In this document: piece by piece, positions 6,447 through 16,074 of the stretch
How the letters are laid out: every line of letters starts with the position of its first letter
Numbering within the stretch: position 1 is the first letter of the stretch
Assembly: GCA_963666705.2 (NCBI GenBank)
Contig: CAXXKO010000015.1
Span: forward strand, 1-62,718
Reading direction: 5' to 3'
DNA length: 62,718 bases
Source of the DNA: G963666705 sp963666705
GTDB lineage: Bacteria; Pseudomonadota; Alphaproteobacteria; CADEGL01
Notes under the pieces: model-generated
Told to the model about the DNA's origin: nothing
Database searches by the model: none
The model's input: only the letters and a program-made list of their open reading frames with translations
Program-made: the position numbers and the translations under genes

Positions 6447-7850
6447 ATGGCGGCGAAGATCGAGACCCGCACCGAATCCGACACCATGGGGAAGCTCCAG
6501 GTCCCGGCGGACCGCTACTGGGGCGCCCAGACCCAGCGCAGCCTGCAGAACTTCAAGATCGGCGGCGAGCGCATGCCGGTGCCGCTGGTGCGCGCGCTCG
6601 GCATCCAGAAGCAGGCGGCGGCGCGCGCGAACCGTGCCTTGGGCGTCCTCGACGCTCGCCGCGCGGGCGCCATCGAGAAGGCCGCCGGCGAAGTCATCGA
6701 CGGCACCCTGGGGGACGAGTTCCCGCTCGTCGTGTGGCAGACCGGCTCGGGCACCCAGACCAACATGAATGCGAACGAGGTCATCGCCAACCGGGCCATC
6801 GAGCTGCTGGGCGGAGAGATCGGCAGCAAGAGCCCGGTCCATCCCAACGATCATGTCAATCTGGGCCAGTCGTCGAACGACACCTTTCCCACGGTCATGC
6901 ATATCGCGGCGGCCGAGGAGATTCATAACCGGCTGCGACCGGCTCTCGAACACCTGCACGGGGCGCTGGCCGCCAAGTCCAAGGCGTTCGCGAAGATCGT
7001 CAAGATCGGCCGCACCCATCTGCAGGACGCCACGCCCCTCAGCCTGGGCCAGGAGTTCTCGGGCTACGCGCGCCAGGTCGAGCTCGGTATAGCGCGGGTC
7101 AAGGGGGTCCTGCCGCGCCTCATGCACTTGGCGCAAGGCGGGACGGCCGTCGGCACCGGCCTCAACGCGAAGAAGGGCTTCGACCGGCGGTTCGCGCAAG
7201 AGGCGGCGAAAATCACCGGCCTCCCCTTCATCACCGCGCGCAACAAGTTCGAGGGGCTGGCCGCGCACGACGCCATGGTCGAGGCCTCGGGCGTGCTCAA
7301 CACCCTGGCCGTGTCGCTGATGAAGATCGCCAACGACATACGCCTCCTGGGCTCCGGGCCGCGCTGCGGCATCGGCGAGCTCGCCTTGCCCGAGAACGAG
7401 CCCGGCTCATCGATCATGCCGGGCAAGGTCAACCCGACCCAGGCCGAGGCCCTGACCATGGTCTGCTGCCAGGTGATGGGCAACCACGTGGCCATCACCA
7501 TCGCCGGCAGTCAAGGCCATCTCGAGCTCAACGTCTTCAAGCCGGTCATCATCTTCAATCTACTGCAGTCGATCCGGCTGCTCGCGGACGGGTCGGTGAG
7601 CTTCACGGACAACTGCGTCGCCGGCATCCGCGCGAACGAGGACCGCATCAGCCGCCTGCTCGGCGAGTCCCTCATGCTGGTCACGGCGCTCAACCCCCAT
7701 ATCGGCTACGACAACGCCGCCAAGATCGCCAAGCACGCCCATGCCGAGGGCCTCACGCTCAAGCAATCGGCCATCGAGCTCGGCCTCGTGACGTCGGAGG
7801 ATTTCGAGCAGTGGGTCCGGCCCGAGAACATGCTGGGCCCGCGCGCCTAG
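6447..7850 (+). CDS. fumC: Fumarate hydratase, class II
   Basis: The 467-residue enzyme interconverts fumarate and L-malate in the TCA cycle as an iron-independent homotetramer. It shows SGTQTNMNAN at about 101-110, HPNDHVNLGQSSND at about 132-145, the catalytic GRTHLQDA at about 188-195, and the superfamily signature GSSIMPGKVN at 320-329, whose serine loop supplies the catalytic base. Its length is normal for class II fumarases. The ATG at 6447 has AAAGGGG upstream. Its promoter must lie in or beside the 96-bp repeat array. A small ribbon-helix-helix gene follows after seven bases, probably in the same transcript. Confidence 0.97.
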   Translation: MAAKIETRTESDTMGKLQVPADRYWGAQTQRSLQNFKIGGERMPVPLVRALGIQKQAAARANRALGVLDARRAGAIEKAAGEVIDGTLGDEFPLVVWQTGSGTQTNMNANEVIANRAIELLGGEIGSKSPVHPNDHVNLGQSSNDTFPTVMHIAAAEEIHNRLRPALEHLHGALAAKSKAFAKIVKIGRTHLQDATPLSLGQEFSGYARQVELGIARVKGVLPRLMHLAQGGTAVGTGLNAKKGFDRRFAQEAAKITGLPFITARNKFEGLAAHDAMVEASGVLNTLAVSLMKIANDIRLLGSGPRCGIGELALPENEPGSSIMPGKVNPTQAEALTMVCCQVMGNHVAITIAGSQGHLELNVFKPVIIFNLLQSIRLLADGSVSFTDNCVAGIRANEDRISRLLGESLMLVTALNPHIGYDNAAKIAKHAHAEGLTLKQSAIELGLVTSEDFEQWVRPENMLGPRA

Positions 7851-7857
7851 AAAATAC

Positions 7858-8079
7858 ATGGCCCCCCTGGGTGTCCGCAAGCGCTCGGTGACCGTCGCCG
7901 GCCACCGCACCAGCGTCTCCCTGGAGGAGCCGTTCTGGCGCGCGCTGCGGGGAATCGCGGCGAAGCGCGGCGTCAGCGTGCCGCAACTGATCGAGCATGT
8001 CGACCGCGCCCGCGAGGGCAGCCTTTCGAGCGCGATCCGCGTCTTCGTCCTGGCGGAGGCCCAGAGCCGGGGAAGCTAG
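7858..8079 (+). CDS. Ribbon-helix-helix domain protein
   Basis: The 73-residue product has one beta-strand (KRSVTVAGHRTSVSLEEPFW) followed by two helices (ALRGIAAKRGVSVPQLIEHV and SLSSAIRVFVLAEAQ). This matches the RHH_4 family, ribbon-helix-helix proteins common in alphaproteobacteria and frequently found beside fumC. Members are presumed DNA-binding dimers, but their targets are not known to me. It starts seven bases after the fumC stop without a clear Shine-Dalgarno sequence, suggesting co-expression. Its 3' end overlaps that of the convergent AsmA-family gene by four bases. Confidence 0.85.
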   Translation: MAPLGVRKRSVTVAGHRTSVSLEEPFWRALRGIAAKRGVSVPQLIEHVDRAREGSLSSAIRVFVLAEAQSRGS

Positions 8080-11000
8080 TTCCCCAGCCCCTTGAGGATG
8101 TTCTGGATGAACTGCTCGGTCGTGGGAGCGGACTGATTCTCTTCTTCGGTTTGCGGTGGCTGCGGGGGCGCGTTCGGGTCCGTGGCCGGCGCCGCCGGGG
8201 CCGGCTGTTGGGTGCCCAGGAGGCCGGGCAGCAGCTTGTCCAGGATCCCCTCGACCGGCGTGAGGGTGGCGGAGGACAGGGCGCGGCCGCCGACCTTGAT
8301 GTCCGGCGCCTCCATGGGCCCCCTCACCCTGGCGGTGAAGAACGGATCGTCGGGCGACTCGCGCAGGACCACCGTGCCGTCCATATCGATGACCCAGGGG
8401 GGCAGGTCGATCATGCCCGCGACATTGGCGATGCCGCGCTCGCCTTCGAGCTTCGTGTCGGTCGTGCGCGCGATGCCGCGCTCGATGGTGAAGGTCCCGC
8501 TGAGTGCGGCGGGGCCGGTCCCGAACGCGGTCATGGCCGCCCCGGCGACACCGGCGACGCCCTGGAGCTCGCGCACTTCGCTCGCGAGCAGGCCGAGGAG
8601 GATGGCGCCGGCCGTCTCTTCGCCGGTCGTCTCGACCCGTATGGTGCCGTCGAGCCGTCCCTGGCCCGAGAGGCCGTTCACCAACTCGCTCTCGCTGCGG
8701 CCCGTGGCGCGCAGGCTGGTCTCGAGCGAGACCCGTCCCGTGGCCCGGTCGCTGTCCGCGAGGGCGGCGAGCGCGGCCTCGACATCGATATCGCTCACCT
8801 CGAGCTCGATGAGGGCGCCGGGGGTCTGGCCGGCGCCGTCGATGCGCCCTTTCGCATCGATCGTGCCGCCGAAAATCTCGCCCGTCAGCTGGCGCACATC
8901 GGCGACGCCGTCCGCGAGCGCGATCTCCGCCTGCGGCTTGACGATGCGGTACTTGCCGAACGTGAGGACCACCATCGAGACCTTGAGCCCGCCATCGAAA
9001 TCCCGCAGAAACGAGATGTCGATCGGCTCGCTCGACCAGCGCTGCGCCGCCTCGCCGGCCGTGGGCGCGGACGTGCCGCCGCCCTGGCCCGTGCCGGCCG
9101 ACCCTCCCGATTCCGATTCGGGCGCGGATGCCGGCGTGAAGAGATCGACGAAAACCTCGCTCGTGCTGAGGGCGAGATCGACCCTCGGGCGTGGCCCGCC
9201 GAACCCGATGGCGGCGTTCCCCTTGACGTTCACCGGCCCGATCGAGCCCTGAAGGCCGGAGAGCTTGAGGTCGTCGTCGGTCCCGCTGGCGGCGGCGAGC
9301 ACCTTGAGCCCGCCGAGATTCTGCCCGGCCGGCTTGAAGTCCGGCGAGAGGGTGCGAACCAGGCGCACGAGGTCGGGAAAATCCGCCGCCAGGTCCAGGT
9401 CGTAGATCGCTCGGGCGCCAAGGCCAGCGATGGTGCCGGCGCCGCTGAAGGTGCCGCCCGCGAGCTTGAGGTCGACATCGAGGGCGATGTCCTGGCCACC
9501 ATCGCCGCCGGGCCCGCCCTTCACCTTGGCCGCCACCTCCATCGCCTCGAGGTCGGTCGCCGACGCCTCCCCATCGGCGGCGAAGATCGCAAGCAGGTGG
9601 CCGGGCTGAGGATGCTCGAGGGTGAGGGCGAAATCGTAGCTCGGGGCGTGGCCCAGCCCGCTGAGCGTGCCGGCGACGTCGGCGCTGCCCCCGAGGGCCG
9701 CGAGATTCACGTCGACGGTCATGGTGTCGCCGTCGGTGTCCACCGTTCCGGTCAGGGCAACAGCGCCCAGCAGCTCGGGCGGCACGGGCAGCGTCAGCGC
9801 GGCAAGCCGGGACAGGCGGCCAAGGTCCTCGGCGCGAAAATCGAGCGCGCCCTTTACGGTGGGTTGCGTGGCGAAGTCGCCAACCGTCGCCGTAAGCTTG
9901 GCCTGGGCGCCGGCGAGGTCCTCGACGCTCAGGTTCCGCACGGTCAGGGCGCCAGCATAGAGGGTACCGTCGAAGCTGATTCCCTGAATCTGGGTATCAT
10001 TGTAGGTGAGGCGGCCGATGTTCGCCTGCAGGTTCGCATCGAACTCGTTCAGGCCGGCGAAACCGAGGCCTTCGGACCTCTTCGGGGCGCCGCCGGATTC
10101 CGTCGCGCCGTCCCCGCCAGCGTCGCCACTCCCCTCCGTCGCCGCCGCCGGCGGGGGCATGTAGGCATCGAGGTTGATGCGGTCGATGGACATGCTGAGG
10201 CCGAAGGCCGGCCGCTGTCGAAGGGCAACGGTGACGCCGCCGGTCATGTTGGAGGAATCGAGTGCGATCTCGGCGTTGGAGATCTGCACCTCCTCCTGGG
10301 TGCCGACGACCATTCCCTTGAACTCCAGCTTTCGCAGGCGATCGGCCGGCACGCCGGCGAGGTCTATCTGGAGCCAATCGAGCAGGCCACGCGCGTTGTC
10401 GGACGTGAGCTCGATATGGCCCTCGAACCGAGGCGCGCCGTCTTGCGGGGCGAGGAAGCCGAAAAGGGTAATTTCGGAGCCGCCCGGGAGCTCGGCGGCA
10501 ACCTGATTGAGGGTCAGCTCGCCACTCTCCAGCGCCGCGCTGACCCGGACCTTGCGGATCACACCGCCCTTGTAGGCAACCGCGTCTATGAGCACGTCGA
10601 CCATGCCCTCGACGCCCTCCGGCAAGCGGAACGCGGCGGCCGCCGGGGCCTCGGCCTCCGCCTCACCCGCGCCCTCCTCGGCGCGCGCGGGCGTTTGCTG
10701 GTCGCCCGCGCTGGTCCGCGGTGCGCCGGCGAGCCACTTATCGAGGTCCATCGGCCCGACGACGAGGGCGAGATCGGCGCGCGGGACGGCGCCCAGGGAC
10801 ACGTTGAGCGCCCCCGTCGAGCGCGTCTCGCCCAACGAGGCGACGATATTGTCGAGGTCGATGCCGACGGCGGATGCGGTCACCGAGCTTTCGAGGCGGA
10901 AGGGGTGCCGCGGACCCGGCGACATCACCGCGTCCGGGCCGAGCATCGGCGCAAGCGCCGCCATCACCTGGGCCAGGTTCTCGGCCTCGAGCGAGAGCGT

Positions 11001-11762
11001 TCCCTCGAGCTCGGGCGCGCCCCCGCGTGAGGACAGGGCACCCGTGAGCGCGGCCGCCGCCGCCACGCCGTCGATACCCAAGGACAGGCCGATCGGGACT
11101 CTGTCCGCGCTGTTGAGCCGGCCCGACGATGCCTCGAACGCGATTGTAACCCCGCTCGTCGTCGCCTGCCCCGTGGCGCGAAATGGTCCCTGCAGCGTCT
11201 CGGCCTGGATCTCGGCGTTGAGCCGCTCGAGCTTGTTGACGACCCCTGACTGCGCGTCGCGGTAGATCAGGGTGCCATCCTCGACCAGGACGCGATCCAG
11301 CCGGATCGTTATGCCACCGTCGCTCGCGGACGGGCCACCGGGCTCCCCGCCCGTCGCGCCCGGGGCGTTCCCAGGGGATTCGAAATCGAGGCTCGTGCGC
11401 CCGTCGGCGAGAACCTCGAATTCGACCGTCGGCTCGACCAGGACGACGCTTTGCACCGCCACCTCGAGGCTGAGCAGGGGGAGGAACGCGAGGCGCAGCC
11501 GCAGCGCCTTGAGCGCGAGGAAATCCGGGCTCGTCGCGCCGGCGACGTTGGCGAAGCGGATATCGTCCGCCTTGAGTGCCAAGGACGGGAAGACCGTGAG
11601 ATCGAGATCGCCGGCGATCACCAGCTCCCGCCCGGTCCAGAGCCTCGCCTGTTCGGTGATCTGGCCCTTGTACTGGTTCCAATCGATCAGGCTCGGTAGG
11701 ATCAAGACCAGCGCGATCAGCGTCACGACGAGAGCGCCGGCAATGATGAGGGCCTTCTTCAA
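8076..11762 (-). CDS. AsmA-family protein (large periplasmic lipid-transport-type protein)
   Basis: The 1,228-residue product starts with one membrane anchor (residues 1 to about 25, MKKALIIAGALVVTLIALVL). The AsmA N-terminal signature follows, with DWNQYKGQITEQARLWTGRELVIAGDLDL and FPSLALKADDIRFANV. The body is long, repetitive, beta-rich AsmA sequence broken by Gly/Ser/Pro-rich linkers at about 130-150, 545-565 and 880-905. The C-terminus ends in a Pro/Gln-rich tail. AsmA-family proteins are inner-membrane anchored, span the periplasm and are now linked to bulk phospholipid transport to the outer membrane. The role here is inferred from family membership. mlaA and mlaC elsewhere in the window act in the same general process. 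Confidence 0.88.
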   Translation of the reverse strand: MKKALIIAGALVVTLIALVLILPSLIDWNQYKGQITEQARLWTGRELVIAGDLDLTVFPSLALKADDIRFANVAGATSPDFLALKALRLRLAFLPLLSLEVAVQSVVLVEPTVEFEVLADGRTSLDFESPGNAPGATGGEPGGPSASDGGITIRLDRVLVEDGTLIYRDAQSGVVNKLERLNAEIQAETLQGPFRATGQATTSGVTIAFEASSGRLNSADRVPIGLSLGIDGVAAAAALTGALSSRGGAPELEGTLSLEAENLAQVMAALAPMLGPDAVMSPGPRHPFRLESSVTASAVGIDLDNIVASLGETRSTGALNVSLGAVPRADLALVVGPMDLDKWLAGAPRTSAGDQQTPARAEEGAGEAEAEAPAAAAFRLPEGVEGMVDVLIDAVAYKGGVIRKVRVSAALESGELTLNQVAAELPGGSEITLFGFLAPQDGAPRFEGHIELTSDNARGLLDWLQIDLAGVPADRLRKLEFKGMVVGTQEEVQISNAEIALDSSNMTGGVTVALRQRPAFGLSMSIDRINLDAYMPPPAAATEGSGDAGGDGATESGGAPKRSEGLGFAGLNEFDANLQANIGRLTYNDTQIQGISFDGTLYAGALTVRNLSVEDLAGAQAKLTATVGDFATQPTVKGALDFRAEDLGRLSRLAALTLPVPPELLGAVALTGTVDTDGDTMTVDVNLAALGGSADVAGTLSGLGHAPSYDFALTLEHPQPGHLLAIFAADGEASATDLEAMEVAAKVKGGPGGDGGQDIALDVDLKLAGGTFSGAGTIAGLGARAIYDLDLAADFPDLVRLVRTLSPDFKPAGQNLGGLKVLAAASGTDDDLKLSGLQGSIGPVNVKGNAAIGFGGPRPRVDLALSTSEVFVDLFTPASAPESESGGSAGTGQGGGTSAPTAGEAAQRWSSEPIDISFLRDFDGGLKVSMVVLTFGKYRIVKPQAEIALADGVADVRQLTGEIFGGTIDAKGRIDGAGQTPGALIELEVSDIDVEAALAALADSDRATGRVSLETSLRATGRSESELVNGLSGQGRLDGTIRVETTGEETAGAILLGLLASEVRELQGVAGVAGAAMTAFGTGPAALSGTFTIERGIARTTDTKLEGERGIANVAGMIDLPPWVIDMDGTVVLRESPDDPFFTARVRGPMEAPDIKVGGRALSSATLTPVEGILDKLLPGLLGTQQPAPAAPATDPNAPPQPPQTEEENQSAPTTEQFIQNILKGLGN

Positions 11763-12147
11763 GTGGCGATCTCCCCAGGGGCGAATACGGTCGCCGATAC
11801 CGTCACGCTAGAGCGGCTCCGCTTCGATCGGACCCACTCTAGCCTTTTTTTGTCGCTCGCGGCAGCGGACCTAGTGGTCCGCGCCTGCGCGGGCGCGCCG
11901 GATTGCCAGCGGGCCGCCTCGCGGCCTGGAGCAATTCCAGTCGAGGTGGAGCTGCTCTAGGCTAGGTGAAGGAACTGGCGAGGGCAAACTAAAGCACGCG
12001 GCGGGTGGCGTGACCGTGTTCCCCGTCACACCGCGCGGGCGCGTGTGAGCTCGTTGTGCTCCGTGAGCCCGAACGGAGCGGGCGAGACCGGCGAGGCCCG
12101 CCCGTCAACCGGTGAGGGCGACCCCGTATGGGCCCGTTCGGGCGGCC
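11763..12147. other. Intergenic region between the AsmA-family and FAD-dehydrogenase genes
   Basis: No gene is supported in this 385-bp interval. It should contain the promoter of the minus-strand AsmA gene (near 11763-11850) and the 3' region of the dehydrogenase gene. A 7-bp inverted repeat with an 8-nt loop (GCTCCGT paired with ACGGAGC) lies at 12058-12079, about 70 bases past the dehydrogenase stop. It lacks a T-run, so it is at best a weak terminator candidate. Confidence 0.4.
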
Positions 12148-13533
12148 TCAGACATGCAGGATCTTCCCTGGGTTCATGAGGTTCCCGGGATCGAGCGCCA
12201 GTTTGATCGCGCGCATGACGCCGACCGCCTCACCATGCTCGGCGACCAGGAACTCGATCTTCCCATAGCCCACGCCATGCTCGCCGGTGCAGGTGCCCTC
12301 CATGGCGAGGGCGCGGTGGACGAGGCGCTCGTTGAGCCGCTCGGCCTCCGCGATCTCCGCCGGCTCGTCCGGATCGATGAGGAAGGCGACGTGGAAATTG
12401 CCGTCGCCCACATGACCGACGATGGGGGCGAGCAGCTCGGACCCGTCCGTGTCCTTCTTGGTCTCGATCAGGCACTCGGCGAGCCGCGAGATCGGCACGC
12501 AGACGTCCGTGGCCCAGATCTTGGAGCCGGGCCTCAAGGCCATGGTCGCGTATGCGGCGTCGTGACGGGCCTGCCACAACTTGTTGCGCTCCTCCGCCTT
12601 CGTGGTCCATTCAAAGCCGGCTCCGCCGAAATCAGAGGCGATGGCGCCGACCGTCTCGGCCTGCTCGCGCACGCCGGCCTCGGTGCCGTGGAATTCGAGG
12701 AACAGGGTGGGCGAGACGGGATATTCGAGCCCGGAATAGCGGTTGATGGCATCCATCGTCATGCCGTCGAGCAGCTCGATGCGCGCGATCGGGACGCCGC
12801 TTTGGATGGTCGCGATCACCGTGTCGATGGCGCCCTCGAGGTCCGCGAACGAGCACACGGCCGAGGACATGGCCTCGGGGATGCCATGGAGGCGAAGGGT
12901 CACTTCCGTGATGACCCCGAGCGTGCCCTCGGAGCCGACGAAGAGCCTGGTGAGGTCGTAGCCGGCGGCCGACTTCCGCGCCCGCTTGGAGGTACGGATC
13001 ACGCGGCCGTCCGCGAGCACGACGGTAAGCGAGAGGACGTTCTCGCGCATGGTGCCGTAGCGCACGGCGTTCGTGCCCGAGGCGCGCGTCGCCGTCATGC
13101 CGCCGAGGGACGCATCGGCGCCTGGATCGACCGGGAAGAAGAGGCCCATGTCGCGCAGGTGCTCGTTGAGCTGTTTGCGCCTGACCCCGGCCTGGACCGT
13201 GCAGTCGAGGTCTTCGGGGTTGACGGAGAGAATCTCGTCCATGCCGCTCATGTCGATACAGACCCCGCCATGGAGCGCGGCCACGTGCCCTTCGAGGGAG
13301 GTCCCGGTCCCGAACGGTATGACAGGCGTCTCGTGCCGGCCGCAGATCCCGACGATCGCCGCCACCTCCTCCGTGGATGCGGCGAAGGCGACCGCGTCCG
13401 GCGGCGCGGCGCGGTGATAGCTTTCGTCCTTGCCGTGCTGCTCGCGCACCGCGGTGGCGGTCGAGAGCCGGTCACCGAGCAGATCCGCGAGCTCGGCGAA
13501 GAGGGCATGGTTGGGGGCGGGACGGGCCGTCAT
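12148..13533 (-). CDS. FAD-linked 2-hydroxyacid dehydrogenase (D-lactate dehydrogenase cytochrome / GlcD type)
   Basis: The 461-residue protein belongs to the vanillyl-alcohol-oxidase fold family that oxidises D-2-hydroxyacids to 2-oxoacids and passes electrons to cytochrome c or quinone. The FAD-binding half has PVIPFGTGTSLEGH (70-83) and PGADASLGGMTATRASGTNA (138-156). The substrate half has WATDVCVPIS (340-349), HVGDGNFH (374-381) and the CTGEHGVGYGK block (415-425), ending in DPGNLMNPGKI. The WATDVCVP and EHGVG motifs fit cytochrome-type D-lactate dehydrogenases best, but glycolate or other hydroxyacids are possible. It diverges from the Rieske gene pair across 159 bp, so a shared promoter region is likely. 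Confidence 0.9.
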   Translation of the reverse strand: MTARPAPNHALFAELADLLGDRLSTATAVREQHGKDESYHRAAPPDAVAFAASTEEVAAIVGICGRHETPVIPFGTGTSLEGHVAALHGGVCIDMSGMDEILSVNPEDLDCTVQAGVRRKQLNEHLRDMGLFFPVDPGADASLGGMTATRASGTNAVRYGTMRENVLSLTVVLADGRVIRTSKRARKSAAGYDLTRLFVGSEGTLGVITEVTLRLHGIPEAMSSAVCSFADLEGAIDTVIATIQSGVPIARIELLDGMTMDAINRYSGLEYPVSPTLFLEFHGTEAGVREQAETVGAIASDFGGAGFEWTTKAEERNKLWQARHDAAYATMALRPGSKIWATDVCVPISRLAECLIETKKDTDGSELLAPIVGHVGDGNFHVAFLIDPDEPAEIAEAERLNERLVHRALAMEGTCTGEHGVGYGKIEFLVAEHGEAVGVMRAIKLALDPGNLMNPGKILHV

Positions 13534-13692
13534 CGGCGCTTCTCCCTGTTTGGGTCGGCAGCCCCTAAGCTAGCGTGGTGGGAGATAGGGGACAAGCGGG
13601 TACGCCCATGACACCCGCGCGGGCCGTGGACTTGAGCCCGGACTTCTGCGAAGGTTTTTCCGAGGCGATCTCACAACGGATGGATCGGTCGG

Positions 13693-14865
13693 ATGACGCA
13701 CGATGTCGGAGGCGGGATCGCGGGCAAACATCGGCCGGCCGTCCCCAGCGAGTTTCCCGGTGCCCATGGCTTGGCGCCCTCTCATTATAGCTCGCCCGAG
13801 ATCCACGCCCTCGAGATCGAGCATATTTTCCGCAAGCAGTGGCTCTGCGTCGGGCGGGTGGACGAAGCCCCGAGCGCGGGCGACTTCTTCACGGTCGAAG
13901 TCATCGGCGAGCCGCTGATCGTGGTCCGCGACCAGGACGGGGCGATCCACGTTCACTCCGCGATCTGCCGGCACCGGGCGATGAAAGTGGCTTCGGGCGC
14001 GGGCAATACGCGATCGTTCGTCTGCCCCTATCACGCCTGGACCTACGCCCTCGACGGCCGCCTCGTCGGCGCGCCCGAGATGGAGCGCTCGCCGGGGTTC
14101 GATCCGTCGCGTTGCGGCCTCTCCCCCATCCGCCACGAGGTTTGGGAAGGCTTCCTCTTCATCAATTTCGATGCCGGGGCGGAGCCGCTCGGCCCCACCC
14201 TCGCGGGGTTGTCGGAGCGGATCCGCCGTTACGACCTGGCGAACATGAAGACCGTGCGCAGACTCGCTTTCGACTTCGACTGCAATTGGAACTGGAAGCT
14301 GATGTGCGACAACTTCATCGAGCCCTATCACCATATCGGCGCCCATCTGAAATCGCTCGAAGCGATCCTGCCCGCGCGCCTGGGCACGATCGAGGACACG
14401 GACGGCCCCTACTCCGTCGTGACCATGCGCTATCGTTCGGGCAAGAGCCCGTCGGAGGATGCGAAGGACGACGGCCCCTGGCTTCCGGCCCTGGCCGGTC
14501 TGACCGAGGAGGAGCGTGGAGATTTCGTCATCATCCAGGTCTTTCCCAGCACGCTGATCGCCCTCTACACCGATCACATGGAGTTCTACCGCATGTTCCC
14601 CGAGGGGCCGGAGCGGATCTATCTCGAGAAGATGTTCTGCGCCCCCTCCGCCGCCATGGACGAGCCGGATTTCGACGCCGCCATGGACAGGGTGGTGGAA
14701 TCCTTCAAGGTGTTTCGCAACGAGGATATCGATATCTGCCTCGCGGTCCAGCGCGGCCTGTCCTCGGCTTTCGCGCGGCCCGGCATCTTCTGCCACCTGG
14801 AGAAACCCATCTGGCAGTTCGCGCGCTACGTGGACGAGCGCGTCCCCGGCGCCGAGGCGCGGTGA
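13693..14865 (+). CDS. Rieske non-heme iron oxygenase, alpha subunit (first of two)
   Basis: The 390-residue product has an N-terminal Rieske [2Fe-2S] domain with CRH at 92-94 and CPYH at 111-114. The catalytic mononuclear iron domain has Asp206 bridging to the two iron histidines His213 and His218 in NFIEPYHHIGAH. The third ligand is probably an acidic residue in the NEDIDICLAVQRG helix. Alpha-only architecture and the motif style resemble N-demethylating members such as glycine betaine, proline betaine or carnitine oxygenases, but the substrate cannot be assigned. No beta subunit, ferredoxin or dedicated ferredoxin reductase gene is adjacent. The second paralogue follows after 21 bases. Confidence 0.9.
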   Translation: MTHDVGGGIAGKHRPAVPSEFPGAHGLAPSHYSSPEIHALEIEHIFRKQWLCVGRVDEAPSAGDFFTVEVIGEPLIVVRDQDGAIHVHSAICRHRAMKVASGAGNTRSFVCPYHAWTYALDGRLVGAPEMERSPGFDPSRCGLSPIRHEVWEGFLFINFDAGAEPLGPTLAGLSERIRRYDLANMKTVRRLAFDFDCNWNWKLMCDNFIEPYHHIGAHLKSLEAILPARLGTIEDTDGPYSVVTMRYRSGKSPSEDAKDDGPWLPALAGLTEEERGDFVIIQVFPSTLIALYTDHMEFYRMFPEGPERIYLEKMFCAPSAAMDEPDFDAAMDRVVESFKVFRNEDIDICLAVQRGLSSAFARPGIFCHLEKPIWQFARYVDERVPGAEAR

Positions 14866-14886
14866 GCCGATAGGAAGCCGTCCCCG

Positions 14887-16074
14887 ATGCCGGGTTCGAT
14901 TCCGGGTTCGATTCCGGGGGGCGCGCCCGAGGGCTGGGACCTCTCCGCCTCGATGCTGGCGTTCGAGCATGCCTCGACCCTGCCCGCCGCCTGCTACACC
15001 GCGCCCGCCTTCTTCGAGCGGGAGGTCGAGGCGATCTTCCGCAGAGAGTGGCTCTGCGTCGGGCGCGTCGACCAGGTGGCGGCGCCCGGCGATTATTTCT
15101 GTGTCGACATGGTGGGCGAGCCCCTGGTCGTCCTGCGCGATGCCGAGGGTGGGCTGAGGGTCCTCTCGCGCGTCTGCCGTCACCGCTCCATGGCCGTGGT
15201 CGAGGGGGCGGGTAGTGCGAGGAGCTTCGTCTGCCCCTACCACAACTGGACCTACGCCCTTGACGGCCGCCTGGTCGGCGCGCCCGAAATGGGCCGGACG
15301 CCGGGGTTCGATGCCTCCGGCATCTGTCTGCCGACCGTCCGGCACGAGGTCTGGCAGGGCTTCATCATGGTCAACTTCGACGATGGTGCCGCGCCCTTCG
15401 GGCCACGACTCGGGACGCTGTCCGCGCTGATCGCGAATTGGCGCATGGACGAGATGACCAGTGTCGCCACCTTCGAGCTCGACTACCCGTGGAACTGGAA
15501 GGTGATGATCGACAACTACATCGAGTGCTACCACCATCCGACCATCCACCGGGAGAGCCTCGAGCCCGGCATGCCTGGTCGCAGTACCTATTTCGAGCCC
15601 GACGAGGGCCCCTACTCCGTGATGCAGATGCCCTACCGGGAAGGCCACGGCCCGGCGGTGCCGGGGCGGCCCGTCGAGGGGCCGAGATTGCCGGTCCTCG
15701 AGAGCCTGACCGGGGCCGAGCGCGGGCGGGGCGCCATCCTCCAGGTCTTTCCGACGCTCCTCTTCGCCATCTATCCGGACCACACGGACTACTACCGGGT
15801 GTTCCCCGAGGGGCCGGCGCGGGTCCGCCTGACCAAGACCTTCTGCGCGACGGCGGAGCAGATGCGGGCGCCCGGCGCCGAGGCGGCCATGAAGCGGATC
15901 GTGGATTATTACCATTATTATGCGCCCGAAGACCTCGAGGTCTGCCGTGGGCTTCAGCGCGGCATGACCTCACGCCTCTCGGCGCCCGGCCGCTATTCCC
16001 ACATGGAGGAAGGCGTCTGGAAGTTCGGGAAATACGTGGCCGAGCGGGTGACGGGGGCCGCTCAGCCCCCGTAG
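14887..16074 (+). CDS. Rieske non-heme iron oxygenase, alpha subunit (second of two)
   Basis: The 395-residue paralogue of the preceding gene has CRH at 97-99, CPYH at 116-119, and the iron site Asp209 with His216 and His221 in DNYIECYHHPTIH. Long stretches are shared with the upstream protein (for example WLCVGRVD, RSFVCPY and WTYALDGRLVGAPEM). This points to an ancient tandem duplication with divergence in the substrate domain. The N-terminus begins MPGSIPGSIPGG, encoded by a short direct repeat (GGGTTCGATTCC twice). AGGAAG lies about nine bases before the ATG. Its last 13 bases overlap the convergent flavin-reductase gene. Confidence 0.9.
   Translation: MPGSIPGSIPGGAPEGWDLSASMLAFEHASTLPAACYTAPAFFEREVEAIFRREWLCVGRVDQVAAPGDYFCVDMVGEPLVVLRDAEGGLRVLSRVCRHRSMAVVEGAGSARSFVCPYHNWTYALDGRLVGAPEMGRTPGFDASGICLPTVRHEVWQGFIMVNFDDGAAPFGPRLGTLSALIANWRMDEMTSVATFELDYPWNWKVMIDNYIECYHHPTIHRESLEPGMPGRSTYFEPDEGPYSVMQMPYREGHGPAVPGRPVEGPRLPVLESLTGAERGRGAILQVFPTLLFAIYPDHTDYYRVFPEGPARVRLTKTFCATAEQMRAPGAEAAMKRIVDYYHYYAPEDLEVCRGLQRGMTSRLSAPGRYSHMEEGVWKFGKYVAERVTGAAQPP

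Noticed and set aside
8151..11030. A 959-codon open frame on the plus strand opposite the AsmA-family gene
   Set aside because: It is antisense to a protein with a clear membrane anchor and AsmA signature. Its composition is Arg/Gly/Ala-biased, as expected for a GC-rich shadow frame.
13570..15915. A 781-codon minus-strand open frame across both Rieske genes
   Set aside because: The plus-strand products contain complete iron-sulfur and iron motifs. The minus frame has His/Arg/Asp-rich shadow composition and no recognisable domain.
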